Source: JAGLOK01 sp963675575 (GTDB taxonomy: Bacteria > Bacillota > Clostridia > Christensenellales > UMGS416). From it: a DNA stretch of 64,000 bases. The notes under the pieces are model-generated. The model was not told the DNA's origin. It ran no database searches and saw only the letters and a program-made list of their open reading frames with translations. The DNA is taken from positions 868,001 through 932,000 of the forward strand of contig OY776378.1 in NCBI GenBank assembly GCA_963675575.1. Reading direction: 5' to 3'. Of the stretch, positions 1-8,572 are shown in pieces. The first letter of the stretch is position 1. Each line of letters starts with the position of its first letter. Both the position numbers and the translations under genes were made by a program.

Positions 1-54
1 GGCAGAAGAAAATATAATTTTGGATTCATAAGTTCTTAGTATATGGAGGTTAAT

Positions 55-456
55 ATGTTACAAAAAGAAATCAAGTTCATGAACGATAAAGAACTAGCAA
101 TTCGTATGATTGAATACATTGAGCGAGTTCAGTTACTAATGGATGAGATAGGAGATTACTTAGATAGAAAGACATTGCGAATAGATCGAGAAAAAGTTCG
201 TAATGAATATAGAAATTTAAAAGAAGACATAAAGAAAGATGCTCATTATGTAGATTTAGTAAGAAATAAGAACTACAAGAACAAGATATATTCCAATTTT
301 TTCACACCTAGTATTTATGAAGCATCTGCTTTTGGATTTATGGTTCCAACCAATTGTTCAATTGATGGAAAGCTATTTAGCGCCCTTTATGAAGCAGAAT
401 ATAAATTGACAAAGTACTATTCATATGAAGAGTGGAAAAATCTCGCTAATAGTTAG
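55..456 (+). CDS. Hypothetical protein, 133 aa, ICE-associated
   Basis: I do not recognise this protein. It is charged and mostly helical in appearance, rich in Lys, Glu and Tyr, with no signal peptide or obvious membrane segment, so probably cytoplasmic. The start is placed at ATG 55 rather than ATG 43 because the ribosome binding site GGAGG (45-49) overlaps the earlier ATG and lies 5 nt before ATG 55. It ends 25 bp upstream of the VirB6-like gene on the same strand, so it probably heads or belongs to the transfer operon. Its role is unknown. Confidence 0.6.
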   Translation: MLQKEIKFMNDKELAIRMIEYIERVQLLMDEIGDYLDRKTLRIDREKVRNEYRNLKEDIKKDAHYVDLVRNKNYKNKIYSNFFTPSIYEASAFGFMVPTNCSIDGKLFSALYEAEYKLTKYYSYEEWKNLANS

Positions 457-481
457 ATGTTAGAGGAAGTGGAGGTCCCCC

Positions 482-1318
482 TTGGCAATAGTAATAACGA
501 TACTTATAAGCGCAATACTGTCCGCAGCATTGCCTTTTTTAGATGATATATTAACCAGCATAGTGCCAATAGCGCTGCAAGCGGAAAACTACATGACAGC
601 GGCAACGGGAACGAATTGGTTTAGCAGTGTGTACGATATATTCTTCTCATTCGGGATATCGGTGATAGTACTGAAATTTCTGAAAAAAGGTTTTGATACA
701 TATGTCGGATGGACAGACGGGGATGCGGATGCAGACCCGTTTTTTATATTAACCAACTTTTTAAGAGCAATGGCAGTATCCGTATGCTTCCCCACGTTAT
801 ATAACCTTCTTGCAGATGTGGTATCGGAGCTTACCGACCAATTGCTTGTGGCAATAGGTGCAGGTACATCAATGGACTTTGGCGCATTGGTTACAGGCAT
901 AACAACAGCAGGTATATTTACCGGGATAGTATCGCTCATATTCTTTATCCTGTTCTTTGTACTGTATATACAGTTCCTGACCCGCGGTATAGAGATACTG
1001 ATACTGAGAATAGGAGTCCCTTTTGCGTGTGTGGGTCTAATCGACAGCGATAAAGGTGTGTTTGGGCCGTATCTGAAGAAGTTCTTTCAGTCAACAATAG
1101 CTGTGGTGATACAGATATCACTGTGCAAACTGGGTATAGGCATGATGCTCAACGGTAAGATCTTCTGGGGTATAGCGTGCATGTCCTTGGCGCTCAAAAC
1201 ACCGAGATTTTTGAGCGACTTCATACTCATGACCGGCAACGGAGGCGGAGGGATGATGAATAAGATTTACTACACATCAAGGATATACTCTATGGCAAAG
1301 GCCGTGATAAGAAAGTAG
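482..1318 (+). CDS. VirB6/TrbL-like conjugal transfer membrane protein
   Basis: A 278-residue polytopic membrane protein with about six hydrophobic segments. A central motif, GIEILILRIGVPFACVGLID (about residues 169-188), fits the VirB6/TrbL-like family of Clostridium difficile CTn-type elements (the CD1112 type). Such proteins line the inner-membrane part of the mating pore. The start is TTG at 482, preceded by GGAGG at 471-475 with a 6-nt spacer; no in-frame ATG fits better. It is followed 9 bp later by a small membrane protein, then PrgI- and VirB4-type genes, the usual order of these ICEs. Family assignment is from motif and context, not a search. Confidence 0.8.
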   Translation: MAIVITILISAILSAALPFLDDILTSIVPIALQAENYMTAATGTNWFSSVYDIFFSFGISVIVLKFLKKGFDTYVGWTDGDADADPFFILTNFLRAMAVSVCFPTLYNLLADVVSELTDQLLVAIGAGTSMDFGALVTGITTAGIFTGIVSLIFFILFFVLYIQFLTRGIEILILRIGVPFACVGLIDSDKGVFGPYLKKFFQSTIAVVIQISLCKLGIGMMLNGKIFWGIACMSLALKTPRFLSDFILMTGNGGGGMMNKIYYTSRIYSMAKAVIRK

Positions 1319-1327
1319 GAAGAAGAT

Positions 1328-1537
1328 ATGCAAATTATTGACGAAGTATCAAAGACGGTAATCTGGCTTATAAGAGCAGGTGCCGCCTTTAGATTATGTT
1401 ACTGCCTGTTCAGGATGATATCAGCTGACGAAGATTCGGTAATGTATAAGAAGCGGGCAATGAATACGGTTGTCTTCTACATCATAGCCGAATGCGTGTG
1501 GGTGATAAAGGCAGTAATAGTGAACTATTATACATGA
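1328..1537 (+). CDS. Small two-helix membrane protein of the transfer operon
   Basis: A 69-residue protein with two hydrophobic segments (about residues 10-30 and 47-67) joined by a short charged loop containing Asp, Glu and Lys-Lys-Arg. That topology and its position directly before the VirB3-like gene resemble a VirB2-type pilin subunit, but there is no clear signal peptide and the sequence does not settle it. Start ATG follows an AGGAAGA purine stretch. Spacing to its neighbours is 9 bp on each side, so it is co-transcribed with them. Confidence 0.65.
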   Translation: MQIIDEVSKTVIWLIRAGAAFRLCYCLFRMISADEDSVMYKKRAMNTVVFYIIAECVWVIKAVIVNYYT

Positions 1538-1546
1538 GGAGATTTT

Positions 1547-1873
1547 ATGGATGAAAATAAACTGACACTATATATACCAAACAACGTAAAAACGAAATCC
1601 GAGATATTCGAAGGATTCGGGAAACACGAGATAATCCAGACTCTTATCTCAACAGCAGCTATCATCCTGATAGCTTTTGTAATATATGGCATAAACCACA
1701 GCGTTACTTTCTTTATCGTGTTCATACTTGTAGGTATAGCCGGAAGCGTTATGTGCACCACAAAGGATAAGAATAATCAGTCGGTGTATGACCAGCTAAA
1801 AAACATGATTAGATTTGCCGGAGACCAGCAGAGATACGAATATAAATACATGAAGGAGTGGGGCGATGTTTAA
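1547..1873 (+). CDS. PrgI family (VirB3-like) conjugation protein
   Basis: A 108-residue protein. An N-terminal stretch matches the PrgI pattern (YIPNNVKTKSEIFEGFGKHE, about residues 9-28), followed by two hydrophobic helices (about 31-50 and 54-72) and a charged C-terminus. PrgI/VirB3-type proteins sit in the membrane beside the VirB4 ATPase and are needed for pore assembly. The last 8 bp overlap the next gene (start 1866), so translation is probably coupled. RBS GAGGAG lies 6-11 bases before the ATG. Function comes from family and context. Confidence 0.8.
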   Translation: MDENKLTLYIPNNVKTKSEIFEGFGKHEIIQTLISTAAIILIAFVIYGINHSVTFFIVFILVGIAGSVMCTTKDKNNQSVYDQLKNMIRFAGDQQRYEYKYMKEWGDV

Positions 1874-2477
1874 AAAGAAAGAGAAACCGGATATCAAAAC
1901 TCAAACAGCCAACGAGTTTATCAATATACGTGACATAAAGGGCAGCATTATGTATACCATAGACAATCATATATTTTCATATATAAGACTATGGCCGATA
2001 AGTGTAGACCTGTTATCGGATAATGAGAAAAGGATACTCATAAATACACTGACTGCGGAGCTCTCCAGCGAGACAAAACCGTTCAAGTTCTTTGCAATAT
2101 CTCAAGTGGTGGATATGAGCAAACTAAAAAACCAGCTTTATGATGTGCTCAATACTACATCCGATAATATCCGAAGAAGACTGATAAACGAAGAGATAAA
2201 CCAGATAGCGAGTTTTGCACTATCGGGTGAAATAATAGAGCGGCAGTTCTTTGTGATTGTATGGGAACGCTTAACCGATGACAGCGAATTGATATTGAAA
2301 CGCAGGGCAACGGAGCTGGCATATAAGTTTCAGTCGTGCGGTGTCAATGCGGATGTGCTGGACCAGAATGGGATATACCATCTGGTGAAACTCTTCGCAC
2401 ATCCGCAAAGCGGCCACTTGGATGCCGAAGACAACGACTTTAATGCCACGATACCGGTAATAGGGGGAATACGATGA
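1866..2477 (+). CDS. VirB4 N-terminal-domain-like protein (split VirB4, part 1)
   Basis: A 203-residue soluble protein that resembles the N-terminal, non-ATPase region of VirB4/TraC-type proteins: an alternating beta/helix segment after a conserved ISVDLLS-type start, then a region rich in paired Arg and Glu. It ends with the 4-bp overlap ATGA with the ATPase gene at 2474. The two products together (808 residues) have about the length expected of one VirB4. I infer a stable split of VirB4 rather than a frameshift, because each part has its own start and the overlap is typical of coupled translation. Confidence 0.65.
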   Translation: MFKKKEKPDIKTQTANEFINIRDIKGSIMYTIDNHIFSYIRLWPISVDLLSDNEKRILINTLTAELSSETKPFKFFAISQVVDMSKLKNQLYDVLNTTSDNIRRRLINEEINQIASFALSGEIIERQFFVIVWERLTDDSELILKRRATELAYKFQSCGVNADVLDQNGIYHLVKLFAHPQSGHLDAEDNDFNATIPVIGGIR

Positions 2478-4291
2478 AGAAAACAAAACAGAACCAGAAT
2501 GCAGTCAATCCCGCACTGCTCAATATAGTAACGCCGATGGGACTTGAGTTTAAAAGAACAAGTCTAAACATAGGCGAGTTTACAGGCAAGATATTCGGTG
2601 TTGCCAAGTACCCGCCGACTGTGGAAACAGGCTGGTTGTCAAAGGTATCAAACACTCCGGGCACTATCATATCCCAGACATTCATGCCGGCTGATAATAC
2701 ATTGCTGGTAGAAAGCATATCAAAGAACATCATACAGAACCGAAGCATCGTTCAATCTACCCGCGACCCATTAACGGAGAAAAGGGCGGAGCGTGGTATC
2801 GAAGACGGAGAACGGATACTGACACAAATAGACCAGAATGGAGAAACCGTCGGATATATGACAAACCTTGTTATGCCCATAGATAACGATACAAGACGAT
2901 TCGAAAAACTATGCAGAAGAGTGGAAGGCCTGTATTCATCGATAAGGTGTAAGATAAGGCCGCTGCCTAATCTACAGAAGGAATCATTCAAAATGCTGTC
3001 GCCTTACCACACACCGCAGCAGAAGATAATAGATATAACGCAAAGAATTGTGCCGCTATCCACTTTCATTGGAGGTTTCCCGTTTGCAAGTTCCGGTTAC
3101 AATGATGGCGAAGGCACATGGTTTGCAATGGACGCACACGGCGGTATGATAGTACTCGACCTGTGGAAACGCGGCGGAGACAGAACAAATTCGAATATCG
3201 TAATACTTGGACACTCCGGCCAGGGTAAGTCAACAGCAATCAAGAATATCATACTATCCGAGTATATGATGGGTACGAAAATAATAATTGCGGACCCGGA
3301 AAGCGAGTATAAAGACCTGTGCCATAACTTGAACGGCGACTGGATAAACTGCGGCGGCGGCAGCGGCGGCAGGATAAATCCCTTGCAGGTAAAACCGGCT
3401 CCCAGGGACGATGATGATGAAATGGATAAGCTGTATATCGACGAAGGCAACGGCATGGGCGACTTGGCGCTGCACATGAAAACACTGGATATATTCTTTA
3501 ACCTGTATCTGCCCACATTATCAGATATACAAAAAGCATTACTTAAGGAAACATTGATACACCTTTACTGCGATTTCGGCATTACATGGGACACCGAAAT
3601 CAAGAATAGGATAAATAATGAGTTCCCGACATTCGGTGATTTGTATGCACTTATCAAACTTAGATATGAAAAGACAAAGAATAAGGAGTATGAAACACTA
3701 TCGGCACTTCTCAGAGATATAGCGTTAGGCAGCGATTCGTTTCTGTGGAACGGGGTAACGACTATAAAAGCCAATTCCAAAGTCATATGCCTTGATACGC
3801 ATGACTTACAGAATACTGAAGACAAGATTAAAAGAACACAGTATTTTAACATACTCGGCTGGGCATGGGAGCAGATGAGCCGTGACAGAACGGAGAAAGT
3901 AATGCTGATAGCTGACGAAGCATATCTTATGATAGATCCCAATGTGCCGCAGTCGCTTGTGTTCTTAAGAAATGTGGCGAAACGCGCCCGAAAGTATGAA
4001 TCGGGAATAGCAATCATATCCCACAGTTTGGTTGATTTCCTTGATCCGTCGGTTCGCATGTACGGCCAGCCATTACTTGATATGCCGTCATATAAGGTGA
4101 TAATGGGTTGTGACGGCAGAGATTTGGAAGACATCATATCGCTTTATCACTTAACCGATTCCGAACAGGAGCTCGTGTATTCTAAGAGACGCGGACATGC
4201 CCTGTGTATGATAGGCTCAAAACGGCTTCACATCTGGTTCATGGTGCCGGACTATAAGATGAATCTGATAGGAAAAGGCGGCGGCAGATAA
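2474..4291 (+). CDS. VirB4-type conjugation ATPase (split VirB4, part 2)
   Basis: A 605-residue ATPase that powers assembly of the mating pore and DNA transfer at the inner membrane. The Walker A motif is GHSGQGKST with Lys252; Walker B is VMLIADEA with Asp481 and Glu482. A proline-rich segment and the sequence ARKYESGIAIISHS after Walker B are typical of the VirB4/TraG-like HerA-FtsK clan. The N-terminal substrate region is supplied by the preceding gene, which overlaps it by 4 bp. A Gly-rich insert lies near residues 295-302. Confidence in the family is high; which ICE subfamily it belongs to is not resolved. Confidence 0.9.
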   Translation: MKKTKQNQNAVNPALLNIVTPMGLEFKRTSLNIGEFTGKIFGVAKYPPTVETGWLSKVSNTPGTIISQTFMPADNTLLVESISKNIIQNRSIVQSTRDPLTEKRAERGIEDGERILTQIDQNGETVGYMTNLVMPIDNDTRRFEKLCRRVEGLYSSIRCKIRPLPNLQKESFKMLSPYHTPQQKIIDITQRIVPLSTFIGGFPFASSGYNDGEGTWFAMDAHGGMIVLDLWKRGGDRTNSNIVILGHSGQGKSTAIKNIILSEYMMGTKIIIADPESEYKDLCHNLNGDWINCGGGSGGRINPLQVKPAPRDDDDEMDKLYIDEGNGMGDLALHMKTLDIFFNLYLPTLSDIQKALLKETLIHLYCDFGITWDTEIKNRINNEFPTFGDLYALIKLRYEKTKNKEYETLSALLRDIALGSDSFLWNGVTTIKANSKVICLDTHDLQNTEDKIKRTQYFNILGWAWEQMSRDRTEKVMLIADEAYLMIDPNVPQSLVFLRNVAKRARKYESGIAIISHSLVDFLDPSVRMYGQPLLDMPSYKVIMGCDGRDLEDIISLYHLTDSEQELVYSKRRGHALCMIGSKRLHIWFMVPDYKMNLIGKGGGR

Positions 4292-4317
4292 AAAAATGAA
4301 CTCAAATTTGCATTTCC

Positions 4318-4344
4318 TATCTTTCATTATTCATAATGAAGATA
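4318..4344. repeat. Hairpin upstream of small membrane gene
   Basis: Inverted repeat with arms of about 11-12 bases (one unpaired base) and a 4-base loop, 23 bp before the ATG at 4367. It has no T-run, so it is not a standard intrinsic terminator. It may protect or process the mRNA between the VirB4 gene and the downstream cistron. It is one of several hairpins placed just upstream of start codons in this module. Confidence 0.5.
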
Positions 4345-4366
4345 GAAAACGAAAAGGAGATTTTTT

Positions 4367-4555
4367 ATGAATAAATGGCTGTTTAGATTGTATATAGTAT
4401 TCATCTTCCTTGGCGTAATGATGATAACCGCCTGGAGAGACTTTGCGCCGGTAATGCTGCCTATGGGAATTGGCATACTCCTGCTGAGCATATTCCTTAT
4501 TCTTTGGGAAGGAACCCCTAAAGGCAGAATCAAAGGCTTGAAAAAGAAAAGATAG
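4367..4555 (+). CDS. Small membrane protein, 62 aa
   Basis: Two hydrophobic helices (about residues 4-22 and 27-45) and a basic C-terminus ending in Lys-Lys-Lys-Arg, so the tail probably faces the cytoplasm. A strong RBS (AAAGGAG) precedes ATG 4367. It stands alone between two hairpins, 75 bp after the VirB4 ATPase gene and 70 bp before the NlpC/P60 gene. I do not recognise the family. Its position suggests an accessory part of the mating channel or an immunity/entry-exclusion-type membrane protein, but this is speculation. Confidence 0.6.
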   Translation: MNKWLFRLYIVFIFLGVMMITAWRDFAPVMLPMGIGILLLSIFLILWEGTPKGRIKGLKKKR

Positions 4556-4579
4556 AACAAAAGTAAAATAATCTTAAAG

Positions 4580-4605
4580 GCACATGCAACGGCATGTGCT
4601 TTTTT
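4580..4605 (+). terminator. Intrinsic-terminator-like hairpin before NlpC/P60 gene
   Basis: Perfect 8-bp stem GCACATGC / GCATGTGC with loop AACG, followed by six T. It ends only 20 nt before the ATG at 4626, and the RBS GGGAGG (4612-4617) starts 6 nt after the T-run, leaving no room for a promoter behind it. Confidence 0.85.
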
Positions 4606-4625
4606 GATATAGGGAGGTATTTAAT

Positions 4626-5936
4626 ATGGCGCTCGATCCGGCTACAGTTAAAGCTATACTTACGGTTGCGCAAAAGGTTCTTACCGATAAGAAACTAAGG
4701 CAGAAGATACTGATAGCTTTATCAATACCATTGATATTAATACTCGTTGTACTGTCTTCTCCTTTTGCTATATTGTTCGGCACATCACAGACAGAAGGAG
4801 CCGAAACGGAAGCACCGATAATCGAAACGATGAACGAATTGTATGCCGAACTTATGGATAAGATCGAATATGAAAAGAGTTTGGACGATGTTGATGAAGT
4901 AAACGTGGTTTATATGGGCAGCGAAGGTGAAGAGATAAACAATTCCGGGCATGTCTTGGCTTTGTTTTCAGTAGATAACAACATGATTGAAACGGAGGAA
5001 GCATCGCAGGTAGCAATACTATCCGAAGTACAGGTGGAAGAACTCAAAACACTGTACTGGCAAATGAACTATATAGAAACAGAGATTATTGAAATACCAT
5101 GGGACGATGAGAACTATCCACTGCCTGTACCTACACCTACGCCGGAAATAACAGCAACGCCAGTACCGGAAGAAACGTCGTATCCAACAGATGACTATCA
5201 AACGCCTACAGCAACCTCAACACCCGAGCCGTACAAGATTAAGAACATATATTTAACTTGTCTGTCATATCAGGATATGCTGGCAGAATTCGAGTTTACG
5301 GAAAATCAGCTGATGGTATTGGAAGACATGATGAGCGGTGAGTATGCCGCTCTTTTTTCATCTTCGGGCGGAAACACTTCCATGCTTTCGGACGAACAGA
5401 TCTCAGAAATACTGTCGAAGCTGCCGGCGGATATTTATCTGAAAGCCGCAAATATACCGACAACGGCTAAATCACTGATAGGCAAGGTAAGTTACTTCTG
5501 GGGTGGTAAGTATAACGAAATAGGGATGTGCCCTGAGTGGGGCACATTGAAAACAGTAACCAGTCCGGGAAGTACTACAACAGGCACTCAAAGGCCATAT
5601 GGTCTTGATTGCAGCGGATATGTCGCATGGGTGTTTATCAATAGTGGTATATCGAAAGATATAGTATCCGAATACCTTGGATCAGGTACAAATATGCAAT
5701 GGGAGTATTCGATACCGGTATCGACATATTCGGCACAAGTAGGGGATCTGGCATTCAAATCCGTACCCGGAACAGGAGTAAATCACGTAGGAGTAGTGGT
5801 TGGTTTTGATTCGGACGGTAAGCCGCTTGTTGCACATTGCTCATCTGGAAATTACGGAGTTGCAGTCTCTTCGTTTTCACCGACATTCAGGTACCTGAGG
5901 CGGCCCGTAATTTTGCTCAAAGAGGAGGGGGGATAA
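4626..5936 (+). CDS. Membrane-anchored NlpC/P60 cell-wall hydrolase of the ICE
   Basis: A 436-residue protein that probably opens peptidoglycan for the mating pore by cleaving peptide stems, as CwlT-like proteins do in Tn916-type elements. One membrane segment lies near residues 35-57, so the rest is outside the cell. Then comes a charged region, a Pro/Thr-rich linker with PTPTP-type repeats (about 165-200), and a C-terminal NlpC/P60 domain with the likely triad Cys329 (in LDCSGY), His387 (in NHVGVVVG) and His404. Unlike CwlT of Tn916, I see no lysozyme-type N-terminal domain. RBS GGGAGG precedes ATG 4626. The next small gene follows directly. Confidence 0.85.
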   Translation: MALDPATVKAILTVAQKVLTDKKLRQKILIALSIPLILILVVLSSPFAILFGTSQTEGAETEAPIIETMNELYAELMDKIEYEKSLDDVDEVNVVYMGSEGEEINNSGHVLALFSVDNNMIETEEASQVAILSEVQVEELKTLYWQMNYIETEIIEIPWDDENYPLPVPTPTPEITATPVPEETSYPTDDYQTPTATSTPEPYKIKNIYLTCLSYQDMLAEFEFTENQLMVLEDMMSGEYAALFSSSGGNTSMLSDEQISEILSKLPADIYLKAANIPTTAKSLIGKVSYFWGGKYNEIGMCPEWGTLKTVTSPGSTTTGTQRPYGLDCSGYVAWVFINSGISKDIVSEYLGSGTNMQWEYSIPVSTYSAQVGDLAFKSVPGTGVNHVGVVVGFDSDGKPLVAHCSSGNYGVAVSSFSPTFRYLRRPVILLKEEGG

Positions 5937-5937
5937 C

Positions 5938-6093
5938 ATGAATAAACAAAAACAGGTTATAGAGCTTTTGATATATTTGGTAGCTTTAATACTTGGCATA
6001 ATTCTGCTAATCAACGGTTATCATAAAAAGGACTTCGATGTAATTCCAGATACTACAACAAAATATTCATATGAGACTAGGGGGCAATTATAA
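5938..6093 (+). CDS. Single-pass membrane micro-protein, 51 aa
   Basis: A short reading frame directly after the NlpC/P60 gene, with a very good RBS (GAGGAGGGG) inside the end of that gene. It encodes a charged N-terminus, one hydrophobic helix (about residues 8-27, ending LILGIILLI) and a polar C-terminal tail with three consecutive Thr. Its stop TAA shares one base with the ATG of the next gene (TAATG), which implies translational coupling. No family is recognised. Coupling with both neighbours makes it likely to be real and part of the transfer machinery. Confidence 0.65.
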   Translation: MNKQKQVIELLIYLVALILGIILLINGYHKKDFDVIPDTTTKYSYETRGQL

Positions 6094-7181
6094 TGCTCCT
6101 TTTGTATATGACCTCTAACCGTAATATGGGCATATTAGATAAACCATGTGAAGAGACTGCAATTGTGCTGAAACAGATAAACGGCGAGTTCCAATTAAGC
6201 AAGTTCGTAATTCAGGATATGAGCAATATGAACTGTTATCAGTATATCGCAATAGACCTAGCCTGCCTGAAGGATTCGGATGATGAAATCATAAACACGA
6301 TCGTGGGCATAAAAAGCATGTATGATATCCGCATTATTATTTTGGCTCCGGGTTATTCGAACGATACATCTATTTTGGGCAGGCTGTTTGCAGAGGGGAT
6401 ATATAACATAATAACGGCGGATAAAACGAAAGCCTTGCATGAAGAGATATCAAGAAGCCTCACTACCGGTATGCAGTACAAGGATGCGATTAAATATAGG
6501 TTACAGGCCGAAACGAATACCAAATCACCAAAAGTCATAATACAGAAGCAAAATATAAAACAAATGATATCGGTTGGTATTTGCGGCGCTTTACATAGGA
6601 TAGGCACTACAGTACAGGCGCTCAATATAACAAAATTTCTGAACGAAAACGGATATTCCGCCTGCTATATAGAAGACAACGGGCACGGCCATATGGAAAT
6701 GCTTAATGATTTCTATGATGCAAAACTCAATAAGAACAGTTCTATTACATATCAGGGGATAGACATCTTTCCGGAGCCCGATATCCCAAGCATATTAAAA
6801 GGCGGCTATGACTTTCTCGTATATGACCTTGGTATGTTCGAAGAAACGGATACAAAACAGTTCCTATTGAAAGACATAAAAATAGTGTGCGTTGGTTCGA
6901 AGCCGTGGGAAGCGCCATGCATTATGCAAGTTTTTAAAAGTATTGAAGGCTGCGATGATATACATTTCGTATTCAGTTTTACCTCGAAGGATATGGAAAA
7001 CGAGATAAGAAAACTGATGGGCAAGTGCAGTGACAGAACGTACTTTTCGGAATATTTACCGCAATTAATTGATCAGGCCGTTAATCAGAAAGTGTATAGA
7101 GGCATATTTGCGGAATATATGCATGAGGAAAAGACAGAAATTAAAGGTTTTCAAAGTCTTGTCAGGAGGCTGGTCAAATGA
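6093..7181 (+). CDS. CpaE-like protein with degenerate P-loop
   Basis: A 362-residue protein with two parts: an N-terminal receiver-like alpha/beta region (about 1-130, with IAIDLACLKDSDDE and RIIILAPGYS strands) and a C-terminal ParA/MinD-like region from about residue 158. That arrangement is typical of CpaE/TadZ proteins that place secretion machines at a cell site. The P-loop equivalent is GALHRIGTT (residues 165-173), in which the Lys normally before the Thr pair is replaced. Nucleotide hydrolysis may therefore be lost. It overlaps the small gene upstream by 1 base and the downstream gene by 4 bases. The assignment rests on fold-like patterns and is moderate. Confidence 0.6.
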   Translation: MLLLYMTSNRNMGILDKPCEETAIVLKQINGEFQLSKFVIQDMSNMNCYQYIAIDLACLKDSDDEIINTIVGIKSMYDIRIIILAPGYSNDTSILGRLFAEGIYNIITADKTKALHEEISRSLTTGMQYKDAIKYRLQAETNTKSPKVIIQKQNIKQMISVGICGALHRIGTTVQALNITKFLNENGYSACYIEDNGHGHMEMLNDFYDAKLNKNSSITYQGIDIFPEPDIPSILKGGYDFLVYDLGMFEETDTKQFLLKDIKIVCVGSKPWEAPCIMQVFKSIEGCDDIHFVFSFTSKDMENEIRKLMGKCSDRTYFSEYLPQLIDQAVNQKVYRGIFAEYMHEEKTEIKGFQSLVRRLVK

Positions 7182-7447
7182 AAAAAGGGAAGATCAAAAC
7201 CGGTTTCTACAAGAAGTACAAGGAGGAAAAGAAGCAACCTGTAAAACCCGAGAATGAAGAAAAGGTAATAGTAATAAATCAGAACGAGAAGGAAAGTGTA
7301 CTTTCAACCATATTTCGTGGTATTGCCGGTGTATTTCGTGTGATTGTATATATCCTTCTTTTCTTCCTGTCCAGTATCGGGCTTACCGCTTTGATTAACG
7401 CAGATATCCGTAACAGACTGCTTGAGCTAGTGAACCTAATCAAATAA
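7178..7447 (+). CDS. Single-pass membrane protein, 89 aa
   Basis: A basic N-terminal half (many Lys, about residues 1-45) is followed by one long hydrophobic helix (about 52-75) and a short tail. The N-terminus is most likely cytoplasmic. It begins at ATG 7178 overlapping the stop of the CpaE-like gene (ATGA) and ends 15 bp before the next gene. No family is recognised. The coupling to the CpaE-like protein suggests it could tether that protein to the membrane, which is inference from position only. Confidence 0.6.
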   Translation: MKKGKIKTGFYKKYKEEKKQPVKPENEEKVIVINQNEKESVLSTIFRGIAGVFRVIVYILLFFLSSIGLTALINADIRNRLLELVNLIK

Positions 7448-7462
7448 AGAAAGGATTTTAAA

Positions 7463-8512
7463 ATGAAAAAGAAGACAGCACTTTTACTCATAACACTACT
7501 CTTATTATGTACCACCGTATATGCGGCTGACGAAACTAAAACCATTATAAAGGAATATGAATTTACAACTAAATCCGAAGAGTTCGACTATGATGTACCA
7601 GAAACGATAAACGAAGATGAAATCAAGTACATTCTGCGGGGCATAGAATATCAAATACTGAATGAGGAAACATTATACGAAACCCAAACAGAAACATTTT
7701 TACAAGAGGTTTTTATTGAAGGTGCTGAAAAGGATGACGATTCGATATTCGAGGATGAAGTAGCAATCGACGAGGACGGATATTTGGGAAGCATTCCTTT
7801 AAAGGAAAAAGTATATACAGAAAGGATTGTCACTGGCAGAACAGCGAGCCATAAGGTTGAATATGATTTTGGATTGCAGTCGGAAGAGCCAACTCCGGCA
7901 TCCGAACTCGACGCACTCTACCATGACGAAGAAACTAATTGCGATGTGCTTGTAACGTTGCAATTTCAAAAGCTTAAGGAAACCACAAAACCGTACTGGG
8001 AAGAAAACATAGTAGTAGAGCACATACATAGATCCATTTATGAAGAAGAATATCTGTTAAATGATGCAACAAGGCTTTCATTCTCGGAGAGTAAGCCTAC
8101 ATACGAGGGGATAGAAGAGAAGCTGCTTAACCAAATGGGATTATCCACACCAATACATAAAATAACGGGCAGTGAATGGCTTAGTAAAACGGCTACAGAG
8201 GACGGAGTTACCTCAAGATTGGCCGGTTATACGGTTAAAAGATATGTGACAGGATATGCAGCCATATATTTCGGAACCTTTGATATACCGGATATGCTTG
8301 TTTATGACGCTACTGCAATTTATGAAGGAGAATTATCCAAACAAATAGAAGGGGGCACCGAATATACCGTAAAAGCAATTGCAACTTATGAAGAAGTACA
8401 GGAAAAGAATAATACAGCCGCAGTAATCGTAGGCACAAGCTCAGGGATTATAGCGCTTTGCGGTTTGGTTGTGTTTCTCAGGAAAAGGAAGGAGAAGAAA
8501 CCCCACACTTAA
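7463..8512 (+). CDS. Secreted membrane-anchored surface protein, 349 aa
   Basis: It has an N-terminal signal peptide (residues 1-22, ending VYAADE), an acidic extracellular region of about 290 residues, and a C-terminal hydrophobic helix (about 316-338) followed by basic residues RKRKEKK. That gives type I topology with most of the protein outside the cell. No sortase motif is present. The family is not recognised. It closes the tightly coupled run that starts with the NlpC/P60 gene and is followed by a terminator-like hairpin. It is probably a structural part of the mating surface. Confidence 0.65.
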   Translation: MKKKTALLLITLLLLCTTVYAADETKTIIKEYEFTTKSEEFDYDVPETINEDEIKYILRGIEYQILNEETLYETQTETFLQEVFIEGAEKDDDSIFEDEVAIDEDGYLGSIPLKEKVYTERIVTGRTASHKVEYDFGLQSEEPTPASELDALYHDEETNCDVLVTLQFQKLKETTKPYWEENIVVEHIHRSIYEEEYLLNDATRLSFSESKPTYEGIEEKLLNQMGLSTPIHKITGSEWLSKTATEDGVTSRLAGYTVKRYVTGYAAIYFGTFDIPDMLVYDATAIYEGELSKQIEGGTEYTVKAIATYEEVQEKNNTAAVIVGTSSGIIALCGLVVFLRKRKEKKPHT

Positions 8513-8530
8513 ATAACACAGAAATCATTT

Positions 8531-8550
8531 AAGGCCGAAAGGCCTTTTTT
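8531..8550 (+). terminator. Intrinsic-terminator-like hairpin before 185-aa surface gene
   Basis: A 6-bp stem AAGGCC / GGCCTT with a GAAA tetraloop, then a T-run ending at 8550. The RBS of the next gene starts at 8563 and its ATG is at 8573, so no promoter fits between them. Confidence 0.8.
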
Positions 8551-8572
8551 AATACTAAAAATGGAGGAAATT

